The translations under genes and the position numbers were made by a program. 64,000 nt of DNA, from positions 78,399 to 142,398 of the forward strand of contig JAPYMA010001249.1 in assembly GCA_035041965.1 (NCBI GenBank), read 5' to 3'. The notes under the pieces were generated by a model. It was not told the DNA's origin. It saw only the letters and a program-made list of their open reading frames with translations, and made no database searches. This DNA is from Anisakis pegreffii. Its lineage: Eukaryota; Nematoda; Chromadorea; Rhabditida; Anisakidae. The number at the start of each line of letters is the position of its first letter. The first letter of the stretch is position 1. Positions 11,401 through 24,227 of this stretch are shown here, piece by piece.

Positions 11401-14400
11401 ATGAAAAGCCCTTACCAGCTGTGTTACTGTCGCATTTATTCAAATTTTCCATCAGCACAGACTCATCACCATTATCCATCGTATCGTTCGCTATCCTATA
11501 AACTATACAAATTTCAACGAACAAATCATCATTCACTTCCTTCGAATGCTCGAAACACTGTTATAGTCTTATTGACACCATGATGATTTTGTGGTATGTA
11601 AATGCTGAATCTTTTATGGTATCGATTTTCGATAACGGCTCTATATACTTCATGGAAACATTTCACTCCTTACCGAAAGAACGAGGAAATTCAGCTGCAT
11701 TTATTTTTTAGTATCCGATTCAGTGAATCGCATGCGTTATCGTTAGATAAATGCTAAAATGGATAATCAATGACAGAAGTTTACTTCGAAATGGCATTTT
11801 TAATTTCAACGAGTGAAGGTAACGTGAGTTAAAACGAACGATAATGGGAATAGGACGGAATACGATGTGAGAAATGAGGAAATAAAATCAGACTTGAATT
11901 TCAGTGAGACATTTCCGTGAACTGACCTGCTCGGCGAATGTGTTTCGATGATCAGTTCTCTCCAAATGGGATTCGTTGCACGAAGGCACATTGCGGCTAT
12001 TGATAAAGGTCCTACGCATGTAAACTAAACATCCTCATAAGATTTTATAAAGGCAAACCAACTATATAAGCGAAACAGAATGTGTCTTAGATGAGTATTT
12101 TATGCTCCGTGCTTTGTTGATAGAATGTTTTATCTTCAGAGATCATAAATAGTAATACTCCGTTGAAATGGAACAATCTTCGTATTTCTTATCAACTATA
12201 TGCGAGACTATTCACATGATAAATACTTTGCTAACATGGGATTGAATCATCAGCAAATTGTGTGCGATTGTAACTAGTCATTGTTGTCTTTATTGAAACA
12301 AAAAATTCTCCACAAAACAATTTCCACTAAAACAACTGATAAAGGCAACTTGCAAATTATGTAGACTATCGTAAGTATGAATCAGATTTTCCAAAAACTT
12401 CACTTGTACTGTTTGTGCAATTGTTTGACATAACGTGATTATAAGATTCGTTTCGAAGCGTTGCGGTGAGAACGATTCTCCCATTTTTGGCTCAATATCG
12501 AATACCAATCCACCATCTGTATAAAGTGATAGCAGCCGAGGCAAGCAAAATGTGAAACTGTAGCAGTCGTGCGTTATTAACGTTAAACAATAAGAGTTGT
12601 CGTGCTAAAAGTTCCAGACATTGTTTGACAAACATCATCGCATTTCAAACGTACACCATCCATTTAATTCTTGCCAAGAAATTCTTTGTGAAACTGAATG
12701 GATACCAAAAAATAAGACTGTTCATGTCGAAGACTGAACTCATCGCAACGGTGTGTCATACTCAGGACACATCTAAGAATTTGTAAGGGTGACATTTGCA
12801 GGATTCGAACTGTTCGAATGGACTCACATTTGTGGTATTTGCAAAATTTGGTACAATCAATAAAGTGGAACGAGAATGAATAGAATTGAGAAGTGAGGAC
12901 GGTTCGTTGAGCACTGAAACCAAATCACTGATCACTTTTAGGCGTGTCTTCCTGCAATTCAGAACAAACAAGTAACAGTTAAGGATAAACGTTTCTGGCT
13001 GCTTGTCACTATAATTCCATTGTGGCAGAAAGTGGTAAGAGATCAATCGAAATACGGAGAATATATCTGCTTAGTGGAGAAATTATTTTATCATTTATAT
13101 CAGCGGATGTAACGGAATGAAGCGATTAATGAACGATGGAAACGTATAAATAGAATGAAAAACTAACTGCTGATCCCAATATCGTACATCAGGTGCTGAA
13201 CCGCTTTGTTCGATATCGCGGTATGCATGACACTGACAACTCTTTCGCTCATCATTCATAAATATCCTCGACAACTGGAAGGTAAACTCCATATTCATCA
13301 ACTATTCAAATGCAACACATTCTCTGAGTTGACGAATTTTTTAATCAGTTTCAGTTCTGACTTCGTCCATATGCACAATTCATTTTCTAATCGTTTCACC
13401 GAAGTGTTTTTTCGATAAACGAACAAGAAAGCACCAGAATAAGTTTTCTTTATTGTTTAATGTACAGAAGGAAGAACGAAAAGTACACGGATGAATAATA
13501 ATGACAACGGTAATTAACAATTAAAACAGCAGTAATAAACTACTTGCAACTCAACAATATTCGGATCAAACGCCGTTTGTGTGGTGAGAACGGCTCGGAA
13601 TGGTACATTTCCTTGTAAAGGCCACCACGCATCACATCGACTGAAAAAATGCAAATGACCGCACTGAAAAGATTGATTAACGGTCGCAAAATTTTCAGTT
13701 GAAGAAACTGAGAAACGACAATTTTTCATGAAATCTGAAATTCTGAGAATTTCATTGAAATCTCATTTTGAATCACATTCTCTAACAGAAAGACCCTTCT
13801 GTACCGCTCTATCACCAGAAGAGTATTCTGACGGAAAGAATGAATTCAACAATCAGTTCGATTTACTCCTTTTTTCATAAATGAGCAACAGATTTCCTAG
13901 TATTTTGCACTCGCATCGCTGAAAATAATCTGATATCGAAGAATCTTTTCAATTTCTTCATCCGCTTATCTCGGTTCGCTCTCACAGTGCATACCGAAAC
14001 GTTATCAACCTATTCAACTCAGCATCATGTCATCCGTGTAAAATTTACTTTCCCCCTTTAAACTGTCACTTTTCGCTTGAAAAGAATTTTGCCGAATTCG
14101 TTGTGAATTTGAAATCTGAGCAAGAGTGCTCGTAATGAATTCCATCTAACTTGTGTGGTGACGAAGAGCGATGCGTGAATCGATTTTTGAGGAATATGAT
14201 GAGTCGAGAAAGAAGAACAATAGGAGCACACAGTGCTAGCAGGCAAACGACGACAATCGTAAACAACAGGCCGAATACGTGCTTCGTCAACGCACATAGG
14301 GCAACACATAACAGACCGTCGTGCAGTCGACGTTTCAGCAGTGGAGGCACCGAATTGACTTTCTGAAGGCATTTCATCAATCATTTTTCACTGCAATTTA

Positions 14401-15018
14401 TTGACGCATTTTTGTGAATTCTCTCAATCGCATATCCTTCATGAACTTTTAGTTTAGATAGCGCACAATGTTCAAGACAACCTTGTGCTAACATAGTCAT
14501 ACCTCCAGTCTGACATGATCAGTTAGCGCATATCTTATTTCACAAAAACAACGCGCAGGGATGCAATCTTATCCAGCGATATGCAATCATAAAAGTAGTG
14601 CAACGATCGCATGAAGACTGGACGCTGAATTAGCACTTGAACGAAATTTTGAAGAATACGAACACATACTGATGAATTATCAAGTAGTTGTTCAATGAAT
14701 GAAGTTTTTGCTTGAATAATAAACCATGCTATCGCATCAGAAAATATCTCTGTATATCACACAATATGTTTGCCATCACTTTTCGGTGATGCCGTGTCAA
14801 AATGAATCAGAACTGTAGCGCATAAAGCATCAAATTACCGGTTTGTTTCGTGAGCAAGAAACAGCCGATTGTGAAGTTGTGTTGACGGTTGTTGAATTTT
14901 GCTGAGAATCATCATTTAAATTCTCATCGTGAGGTGCTGATAAATCTTGGTGCTGTTCTTGACGACGAACACACGATGTGCACCTACCACGCCAGCAGCT
15001 AAGCTGCTTGCAAACCAT
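8487..15018 (-). CDS. WSD-type (wax ester synthase/diacylglycerol acyltransferase-like) membrane acyltransferase
   Basis: Fourteen exons give about 743 residues: 15018-14839, 14362-14151, 13640-13544, 13274-13168, 12951-12828, 12604-12350, 12024-11927, 11121-11060, 10950-10811, 10468-10249, 9889-9624, 9307-9119, 9021-8932 and 8678-8487. Phase agrees throughout. A polar N terminus precedes one or two membrane helices (residues about 75-110). WSD signs follow in order: DAWWPL (134-139); the position of HHxxxDG at 251-257; CVGPLS (about 328-333); KRLYRW, then the TIELFLAFVAGAVR helix that replaces the usual TVNDV block; PVSCR (438-442, family PVSxR); and a DUF1298-like end with ILFYPSLP and FPDPDQLL. 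Residues 588-743 are an extra tail with coiled-coil heptads. The family esterifies fatty alcohols or diacylglycerol with acyl-CoA at the ER. Exon 8 is the least certain. No paralogue is in the window. Confidence 0.8.
12517..12558 (-). other. Possible 42-base intron (or 14-codon insertion) at the catalytic motif of the WSD-like gene
   Basis: On the minus strand this 42-base piece begins GT and ends TATACAG, and it contains no stop in frame. If spliced out, residues T-H-D-C-Y-N-G-G are brought together, which aligns with HHxxxDG. If retained, the motif is interrupted by 14 residues ending in YTDGG. Its length is a multiple of three, so both forms are open. Confidence 0.45.
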
Positions 15019-18000
15019 ACATAAATAAGTCCTTAAATGAAGTTACATTCTGATAGGTGAGACGAATTTATGAGATATTATTCAGAATACGCTCATGCAA
15101 GCATTCATGTGAACAATTCACTGGGTGTTTTCAAAATCGAACTACTCTCTCGCTGATGATGGTGGCATTCAAGTCCTCATATCTTAATGACAACTTGACT
15201 TATTGTTTGTCTTCGATAGTCAAAATCAGTCAAAATCCAAAACATTCGTCATTTCAAGTTGACATCATTGATTGAGTTAACTTCATTGAATTGACACTGA
15301 GTTGATATATACTTGTTGCTGCCACTCATTGCTCATTGTCAGATCACTATTGATAGCACCGACTTTTTTTGCGTAGCGATTAAATTGCATTTCACTTCAT
15401 TATTGTTTTTGGCTAATAGCAAACCTTTTGTCCTTCACAGATCACGTTCGAAGTCAATTTTTCAAGCTAATGCCATGCTATGCAGAACTAGATGTCTCTC
15501 TAAGCCGTGAGTTCACTTGTTCAGTACTTGCACAGCGTTGAATAGCTTTCTCGATAAAAAAATCAGTTTTGCTGCAACGTAAAACACCGTAATAGTAACA
15601 CACTCGAATAGGCTTTTTGAATATCGCAACTACAATTTACATTTGATGAATTTTTATACGATTCAATATGCGTATTTATCACGTGAAGATCTGATGCACA
15701 TTCAATAAGAGCAAATACTTGGCATAGAATTAATTTCAAATTCAATGTTGCATTTCATTTGTTCTGCTAAAAAAAACAAAATGAACGAAAACTCTCTTAC
15801 GAGTAGCATTCGCTGAAAGTGCCAGTTTTTTTTCATGGAAAAGTGTTTAAGATTCGAAACACTTCATATTCGAACATCAATTATTAAAGATAGACACTTG
15901 AACGCCTGAATAATCACTCTGCGGAGCTGAACAACTTAACAGATATTTTTGGAAATTCAATCGACAAAATGTCCTCCATTATCGGTTTTATTTTTTCATG
16001 AGTGCAGCTGTCATCAGCTGGATGTTGAGCTGGAAAACTTTTAAAATGAGTACTTCTATGACCAATAAAAAAACCTAGCATGGAGCGATCGCAATTCACT
16101 AAATCGAACAAAAAATTACTAGACAAACAATATTGACGAAGGTGTATTTCGTCTCACAATCAGCTGACGACATAGTAACGTCAAAACAAGAGATATAACG
16201 ATACAGTAATGTTTTAACTGCGTAAACAAAACGAGCGAACGCAACTGACGTTTGACATGAACCGAAAACACATCCATTATGAAATGCAATGAAAGAAGTA
16301 CCAAAAACATCTGCTACTGATTCTGAAATGTGTCGCTTCTTCGCTTTTCCTTCGCATCCCTCCACAATAATCGAAATATTCAGTCCTCTTAATGAAACAC
16401 TAATCTGTTATCGTCTGCTGCTAAATTGAAACCGTTCATTTGGCTAGAAAATAGGTTTTTTTCAACGTGAATGAGATTGGAAACATCGAAAATAATATTT
16501 TTTCGTTAAAGCCTAACCAAAACTGAACAAAATAATTGGCTAACGAAAAGCAAATGCCTTGTTTTTAGTCATGCTAACAGTGAGCGATTTCTGCGAAGTG
16601 CAAGTGGTTTGTCCGATAAATCATACACGCACACTGACGAATGCTTAAATATGACACACAATAAGTTATGCGTAGCAATCATCTTGCTTCTAACCGCTCT
16701 AATAAATTCAGATTACTGTCCATGGTGCTTCTGAGATGATTACGAATCGTCTTAATATTCTGACATGATTATGAACCCATATGAATTATTGCATTCCTAA
16801 ATGTCATTACCAATCTTACTGATCCATCTAAAGCAATATCCGACTAATATCTATTGAGTACTAATGAACTATCAATGAATCGTTATAATAAAATAAACTG
16901 CTAGTGTTTGCAGTACCATATCAAAATGAAAAATAACACAAGCACTCAGAGGTGAAAAGCGATTGCTTTGCACGTGAGTACTAGAGACGGGACCGGAATA
17001 GAAAATTCGATAGCACTGGAAACTGTCGTAAAAATAAACCACTGGTATCGTGGTGAACCGTGAGCAGAAGTCGGACGAGTCGTGAGGTCGAAAAATACCG
17101 GAAGACCGAAATGAGAAGAGACACACAGTGGCGATCAAGCAGCACGGAGTCACTTGAACGTGTAAGAGTTTACAATGTCTCGAAAAAAAAGTGGCTGCTT
17201 CCCATTTTGAAGTGTTATTCTTCCGGTTGAATCGGAATGAGAACACTGTAATTAAATAATCCAGAAAAAACCAACAACGAGACTGCAACTGGAAAGCACA
17301 TCCCTAGTGCATGCGTACACAGAGAAAAAAAAAACAAAATACTCGCAAACAAACACATACGAATTGAATAAAAATGTCAATCACATTAGTACAACAGATT
17401 CACAGTGTAGAAAGGAGTTCTTGATGAAAACGTTGCGAAATGAATCTGTCGGAAGTGAGTTGGAAACGTGAAAAAAAAACGAGATTTGATTGTAAATGAA
17501 TAAGAATTGAACTTTCACAAGACCAGTTCTATAAAATTTCTTATTTATAAATTGAACACGAAGATATTTACAGTACAATGCACAGATAAAAATTCATGAA
17601 TACAAACATGTATAATACATACACATAAGTAAGTACATCAAAAATACATTTAAACAAACGTAACATTGTCTGCATTGAATGATTACGATGAGAAGAAGCA
17701 GGAATATTCATTCACGGGATGATAAGAAAAGTGGAAAGTGAAATTTATGCAAATAAAGTTAGCGCTCAATCAATCAGTGCCCAACTGCGTTAACGTTAAA
17801 TTCAGAGTTTGGTTGGGAAGACTGTCTGAAAAAGGATTGAAGAGATGCACACTTTTGTCTCTTTGTCTCTGCAGTTATCAATCACAAATTGATGGATTGT
17901 TGAGCAGTGCAAATGAATTTGAAAAGCAATCAATGAGAACGAACAACACAAAATTAATTCAGTCCACTTGTCGAAACTGAAATTTAATTGACGTTTCACA

Positions 18001-21000
18001 CGAAATTCTATTTAATTGTACGTATCACGAACAACTGAACTATTGCTGCGACAAATTTTTTCAGGAAATAATTAAATCAGTGAGAAAAATCAGAAAATAA
18101 ATTAACGAAACGTACAAACGGTTAATGTGGTTTTTATCATCATTATTATCTGTCAAGATAAAGAGTATGTTATAGGAAATGTTTCACCTCTGTGATCATC
18201 AAGTCGATAATCGAGTTTAGATCATTAATGGAGATGTACGATTCTCTAAGTTAATTAGAATCATTAGCTGTACGCAAAGGAAGATGTTAAGTAAAGAAGA
18301 GCGTGATAACTCATAACGAGTTGTAGTTGCTATAAAATGAATGAACGTTCCACAGCATGGCAGGTGTAGTATATTACAATGTGGATGCAAATTTTCAGAT
18401 TTGAGGAGATAAACCGATCACTGAAATTAGCTGACGGAACAATTTTGTGTTGAATGAAATTAAAGAGACGAAAATGGGTACGAGAGATCAACGACTGCCA
18501 CAGTTGCTGAACTGAGAGATATGAATGCTTTTGGGATGGAGCATTTGTTTGGCATTCATTCGTATTTGTATTGGCTGTGTGAGTGTATGATGAAGATGAA
18601 CGAAATGCAATCGAAAAGAAGAAGATATAAATGGATGGATGTTGAACGATGACACTGAAGATGAGACGCATCTGGTGTTCGTCTCATTCCTGAGTGCAAA
18701 AAATAAAATTTAATTGCTCAATCAGTTTGTTTCGAATGAATCGCAACAGCACTATGAGCACCAGCATCGCTATTTTCCTATATAAAGCTGTAAATATTAG
18801 ATTCGAGAAGAGCAAAAAAACAATCGATAAGCGCAAACAAACTAATTGCAAAGTGAATTTCATCGAGTTGATGAATTGGCGTTTCATCAGTGTGAATCGA
18901 ATCATAATTCAACCCTTTTCTGGTGAACCGAATCTGTGAGATTGCTTTTGAGGAGAAGGAATCGCGTGATTGAGTATTTGCTATACGATAATGCCGACAG
19001 ATGACAGTGGAGATCGAACGAATTTCAAGAGAACACAAATAAATAACTGAATAATAAATGGGATATTCAATCAGAGAGGTAACGAACAAATAAAACTTGA
19101 TTGCGATGAATGTAATAAACAGCGAACATTCCAATTGAATTGATCAAAACAATCCACTTTCACAACAAAGCGATCAACAGCTGTAAGGTTTTCACACATT
19201 CTTGAGTTAATGGCTGATAAAATTATCGAAGAAAATATTTTCGAAAATTTTTACGACGATTCGAACAATTTTTCGAAATATCCAAAACGTAATCCTCGTT
19301 TAGTTTAGTGTACAATTGGAGTGAACTCAATGCGAATGAATATTTTACAATTCTCATCGACTAAAAACTGTTTTACGCTCGAGTTCATTTCATATTTTCT
19401 GAGCAATAATTTTAAGAATAGTTTTCTTCTTCAGCTGCTTTCCGCTCGAATGGATATTTCTTGGACAGATTTGAAATGAAGAAAGCAGATCTTTAAAAAA
19501 AATGCTTCTGAATGCTCCCGTGAAGCATTGAACAGAAAACACACTGAATTGAAACCAACAAAATTTGAATGTTCTCTGATATTTATTAGTCAGTCTCTCA
19601 CAAACTTTTTTCACACCTTCACATGACTTCAGTTCGTTTCCGGCTGAGCGCTGATGATACACCGAATGAGAGTTTAAAATCCTGAATGAGCTGGCAATAA
19701 ATTATGACTGACTCGTCTTCAACGATATTGCTATTAAAAAAATACTTACTTTGAATCAATGCCATTCAGTCAAACGTTTAGATAAGCGACAAATTAATGG
19801 CACCGGAATGGCAACTTTCGAAAACATTTTAACTAGCGCTCTTTTCATTTTATGAGTTCATTCGAGTTTCTTGTGTTCTGATTTCTATTTACGTGAATAT
19901 TCGTTCTGAGCTTATTTGAATTCGGGTACCGTATTTCGAAAAAAAAACTATTCGTTTGATGTTGACATGAAAATTAGATATTTTCAAATTAAAATGGTAA
20001 GGTTGTGAGATGAACTTCTGGCCTGGAATATATTTTAAAATCTCATTGTGCATCTATTATTCTATTAAATAGTCCATAAGCCAACACAAAATATGAAGCA
20101 AAAATCGACCAGAGTTGGAATAGTTTCTTCGTTGGAAATGATCACATTCAAAGAGCAGTTTTTATTCGACAAAGTCATAATTAAACGAACATCGAAGAGT
20201 GCAATCAATTTTTGCTGCATGTATATGCGATTGTCTTCATAAGATGGTGCAAAATGCAACAACTAATTATGCTCCTTACTCTTACGAGACACTGTGTCGT
20301 TGAGACTAATGATTGCAATAATAACGATTCGTTCTGTGGAGTGATCAGAATTCTTGAAGATTGTCAGTCAAAACCTCGTCTGGTTTATTTATAGAACTCA
20401 AAAAATAGCAATAATTTGAGGTCAATTGCCACTGCAATTGCTGATAACAGCGATAATTTTCTTTTTCAAAATTCAAATCAAAAATTCCGAATTAATGCAC
20501 ATCTCGAATGTATTGAATGAAGCAATTTAACCTCACAAATACCGATCATAGTTTAAACAGCGTTGGCGTAAGCCTGATGATGCGAGTGATCCTCTATAAT
20601 ATCTCATTACACAATTTAACGACTATTGAGGAAAACATTCTAAATGGAAATTTTAAACGAACAAAAAAGAACTCCATGCGAGAGGCGAATAAACTTAAGA
20701 TGACGTGACAATTACTGCGCAATGGCTTTATAGAATGAATGGAATCTTTCGGTGATCGTTCTTGACGGCACCTCTGCATAAAATACGAAATTTTCTTAAT
20801 AATAAAGTGATTCATCTGAAAGCCGAGATGACTCAAGTTGGAGAATATGATGAAAATGTTCAAGAGAAATGCAAATAAACACGAACCAAAACGAATCATC
20901 CAATGATCGTCGAATCAAACAAGCGAACAAACAAACTCATTCATTTATGCTGCTGGCTGCTGATCATTGCAAGCCAGCAACCAACAACAACCATCTTGTT

Positions 21001-24000
21001 AAGAAACTAATACGCTCACATATGTTATGTAACTCAGTGGTATTTCTCATTTTTGATATACATAAACATTTGGTTGTGTGCTGCTTCGCAATGCTATACG
21101 AACAAGCTTTAATGTAATATGCGTCTACCACACTAATGCTCACTCGTGTCCTAAATGCTGTGTGATAATGAATAAAGTGTGTAATGCTTCATGCACATAC
21201 TCGCTATGCTTCATCCCTTCCCCTCTCCATTAATATTGTCAACTCTAATTTTAATTTCATGCTGCCACATTGTTTTGCATTCAGTCGACATTCTGTAATG
21301 GCACGACGCACCATTCTGAAACACGCAAATAAGCCTATTGCTGCTACTTTTTGTTAATCGTCATCCTTCTTCAAGCTCATGTAATCATTTTCTGTGACAT
21401 AAATCCCTACACTACCTATCTGACCATTACTTATATATCTTGCAAATCCACCCCTTACTCGAATCATCCCAACGCATCCCTCTTTTTTCTCATATTACGT
21501 CGTTATCTCCTCGGATTGAAAACCTTATTGAGAAGTGTCATATTAATAATTCATCCATCGTAATTCCAAATCATAAATTAGAGGATTCTCTGTCGCATAT
21601 GATTAACATAAATACTCAAAGAAATGTTGAGGGACATCAGCAGTATACCGACATATGAATAACACTGATAGACATTTATTGAATGCCGCTGAGAATGAGA
21701 GTAATATTAGGATTCTAGTTGATCTGTTCATCGCCGACTGAGGGAAAGAGTGAATAATTGCGCAGACCAAGAAAGTATTTGTTGAATCTGATCGACTAGG
21801 TCTGTCGAAAGCAGTTTCGAGCATAAACGATGAAACTTTCGCTGCTCTAATGAAGCGAGGGAGATATGATCGAATTTGCCGTTTTCAGTTGAGGATTTCT
21901 AATAAACGACTGAAATTTGATAGAATACAAGTCGATAGAATTTGGTTTAAAAGAACGGACTAAATAATGAGGCATAATTCCTACCTTTATTTATCATTTA
22001 CAAGTTTAACTGATAAGCTGAAAAAGTTGTTGGAGAGAATTACGAGTGAAACAGTTTCAATGGGTCATATTCGTGAAATTGATTGAAATGCTTCATTTAG
22101 TCGATGAAATTCATCAATCCAACAACGTGCTCATAATTTATTACCATACTTTATCACATTTGATGATGTATGAAGCGTTTACCCATTTCATTTTATTCAC
22201 CAACTCCGCTCAAGCTTAATAATCTTTCTTGATGCTCTCTCTGTATTAGCATCTTTCAGTTCTTATCTGAATTTGTGAGAAATGACGAATCTACTTAAGC
22301 AGGCACTAATATTTCACATTGAACTCTATAAATGACATCATTATCGCTACGAATTTTTTGTTGAGTTGTTAAACTGAGCGTATCGTCGAAGAAAAGAGAC
22401 AGAATTTTAACTTGCATCATCCAAAATAGTAGCATCGCATTCTACACCGCCACTTTCCGTGTGCTCAGTAGTGTTCAATTTTGCTCACTAATCTACAATC
22501 CTCACAGATATCATAATGAAGGCTGTTATAATTATATGCACATCATGAAGATATAGCAGAGTGCAAGAAGTGGTTAAACTTAAATGAATAGATTAGTAGC
22601 ATATCTGTGAATCATTACCACAATAGCTGATAGGTGATGTGTTTAACGACACGGATAGACTATCAGCAGGTTATTCCGATGATATATTTTATTTATTAAT
22701 TTATGAATAGTTGGGTTAGATTAAGCCATTCTTGATTGTTTCTGTATAAGTTTGGGAATAGACTGATTTGAAGTAATGATTTTACAGTAGTAGTGTTTAG
22801 CTGTAGTGAGAATAGAGTTGGAATAAATCTGGTGGAGTCTTTCAATGACAAATCCATGCTGAACGACATGAAAGATGAAACGAATAAAAAAACGAATTTT
22901 ATCTACGTATTAAATACGGTAGCAAATTATAAAACGAGTAGTCATTATATGATTAGTTGAAAACGAAACACAACTGGAATTCCGACAAGAATGCAATTCG
23001 AAGCAGCCATCAGATGGACTCAGAATTCGACATTTCAAATAAAGTTGAAACAATCGCTTGTAAACACAAAACATCTTAATTGATACAAACGATAAACAGT
23101 TATTTTAACGTTCTTATCGGTCAACATTAAATGTTCTAGTTGAACAATGCACGTTAGCAATTGTTAATACACAATTTACGTTACGATTAAGTTATCAGAT
23201 TATACGCCATTATCACAATGAACGCAATTCATAATTTGACTTTACAGGATTTGGAAACGATGAAACAAAACAAGATCGTATAAATACAGGCAAGATGAAT
23301 ATTTTAAAAAAAAACTGAGGGACCAACATAACTGTATAAGACACTACACAACTGAACAACAAACGCAATTGCAACAACGACATATCTCACCGAAAGTGAG
23401 AGGTAGTCAAATAAATAATTAAAATCTGTGTAGATGAGGACTCAGTAATGGATGGAGTGAGGTACAGATTAGACAAACACAAAACAACTACATAATTAAG
23501 CATTATAAATGAAACCCTTAACCGCTCATCACAACAGTCGTTGCAATATTTTTGAATTACATGAGACTTTTCTTGGATGCTTAGCAGGAAATAATGTTGT
23601 TTTATGCTCCCAGGAAAAGACAGCAATGCATGCATCATTGAATAGTGGAATGCTTATGAACAAAACACAAAAACTGTGATCGATGATGAATGAATAAAAG
23701 AATGGCAATGAACTGAATAAAAGATGAATAAAAGAATACATTCACTCATTTCAACACAACCTGACAACAACACCTTATGAGTAAACAATAAATAATACAA
23801 ACGCAATTTTTCTGGAAAAAAAAAGATAAACACATCAAATGTAAATGTTAAATGAGGCAATAACTATCACGTTCTGCAGCTCCTCTTCCTTGAAAAGACA
23901 GCAATTCACGCAATACAACATACAATACAAGAGTAACAATCTTTTCATTACCACGACAAAATTCAGATATTAAAAGGAAAATACTCGCAAGAACAATTTC

Positions 24001-24227
24001 GAAGACTGTTTTCTTCTCGAATGTGTGCTACTCAAAATTTGGACAATCACTTCGTCTCGACAACTATTTCACCAGGATTTGGCGACTGGGAAAATCTGAA
24101 ATTATAATGTGAAAGGAGGGAAAGAAACGTTGATTCGATAATGAACAAAACTGGAAATTAAACGATAATTTAACGGTATCATCGAAAAGACTGAGGAATG
24201 AATAAGAAGTACACTACAAGTGAAAAT
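15019..24227. other. Long gene-poor stretch
   Basis: No splice-bounded, domain-bearing gene can be supported. Minus-strand ORFs at 15563-15745, 15914-16126 and 16099-16365 have cysteine-containing, coding-looking translations but could not be joined. Elsewhere there are only short AT-rich ORFs on both strands. This part probably holds the 5' flank of the WSD-like gene (upstream of 15018) and the 3' flank of the N4BP2-like gene. Confidence 0.5.

Noticed and set aside
16872..17288. Minus-strand ORF of 138 codons
   Set aside because: No ATG start, no domain, no splice partner; composition fits chance opening in AT-rich DNA.
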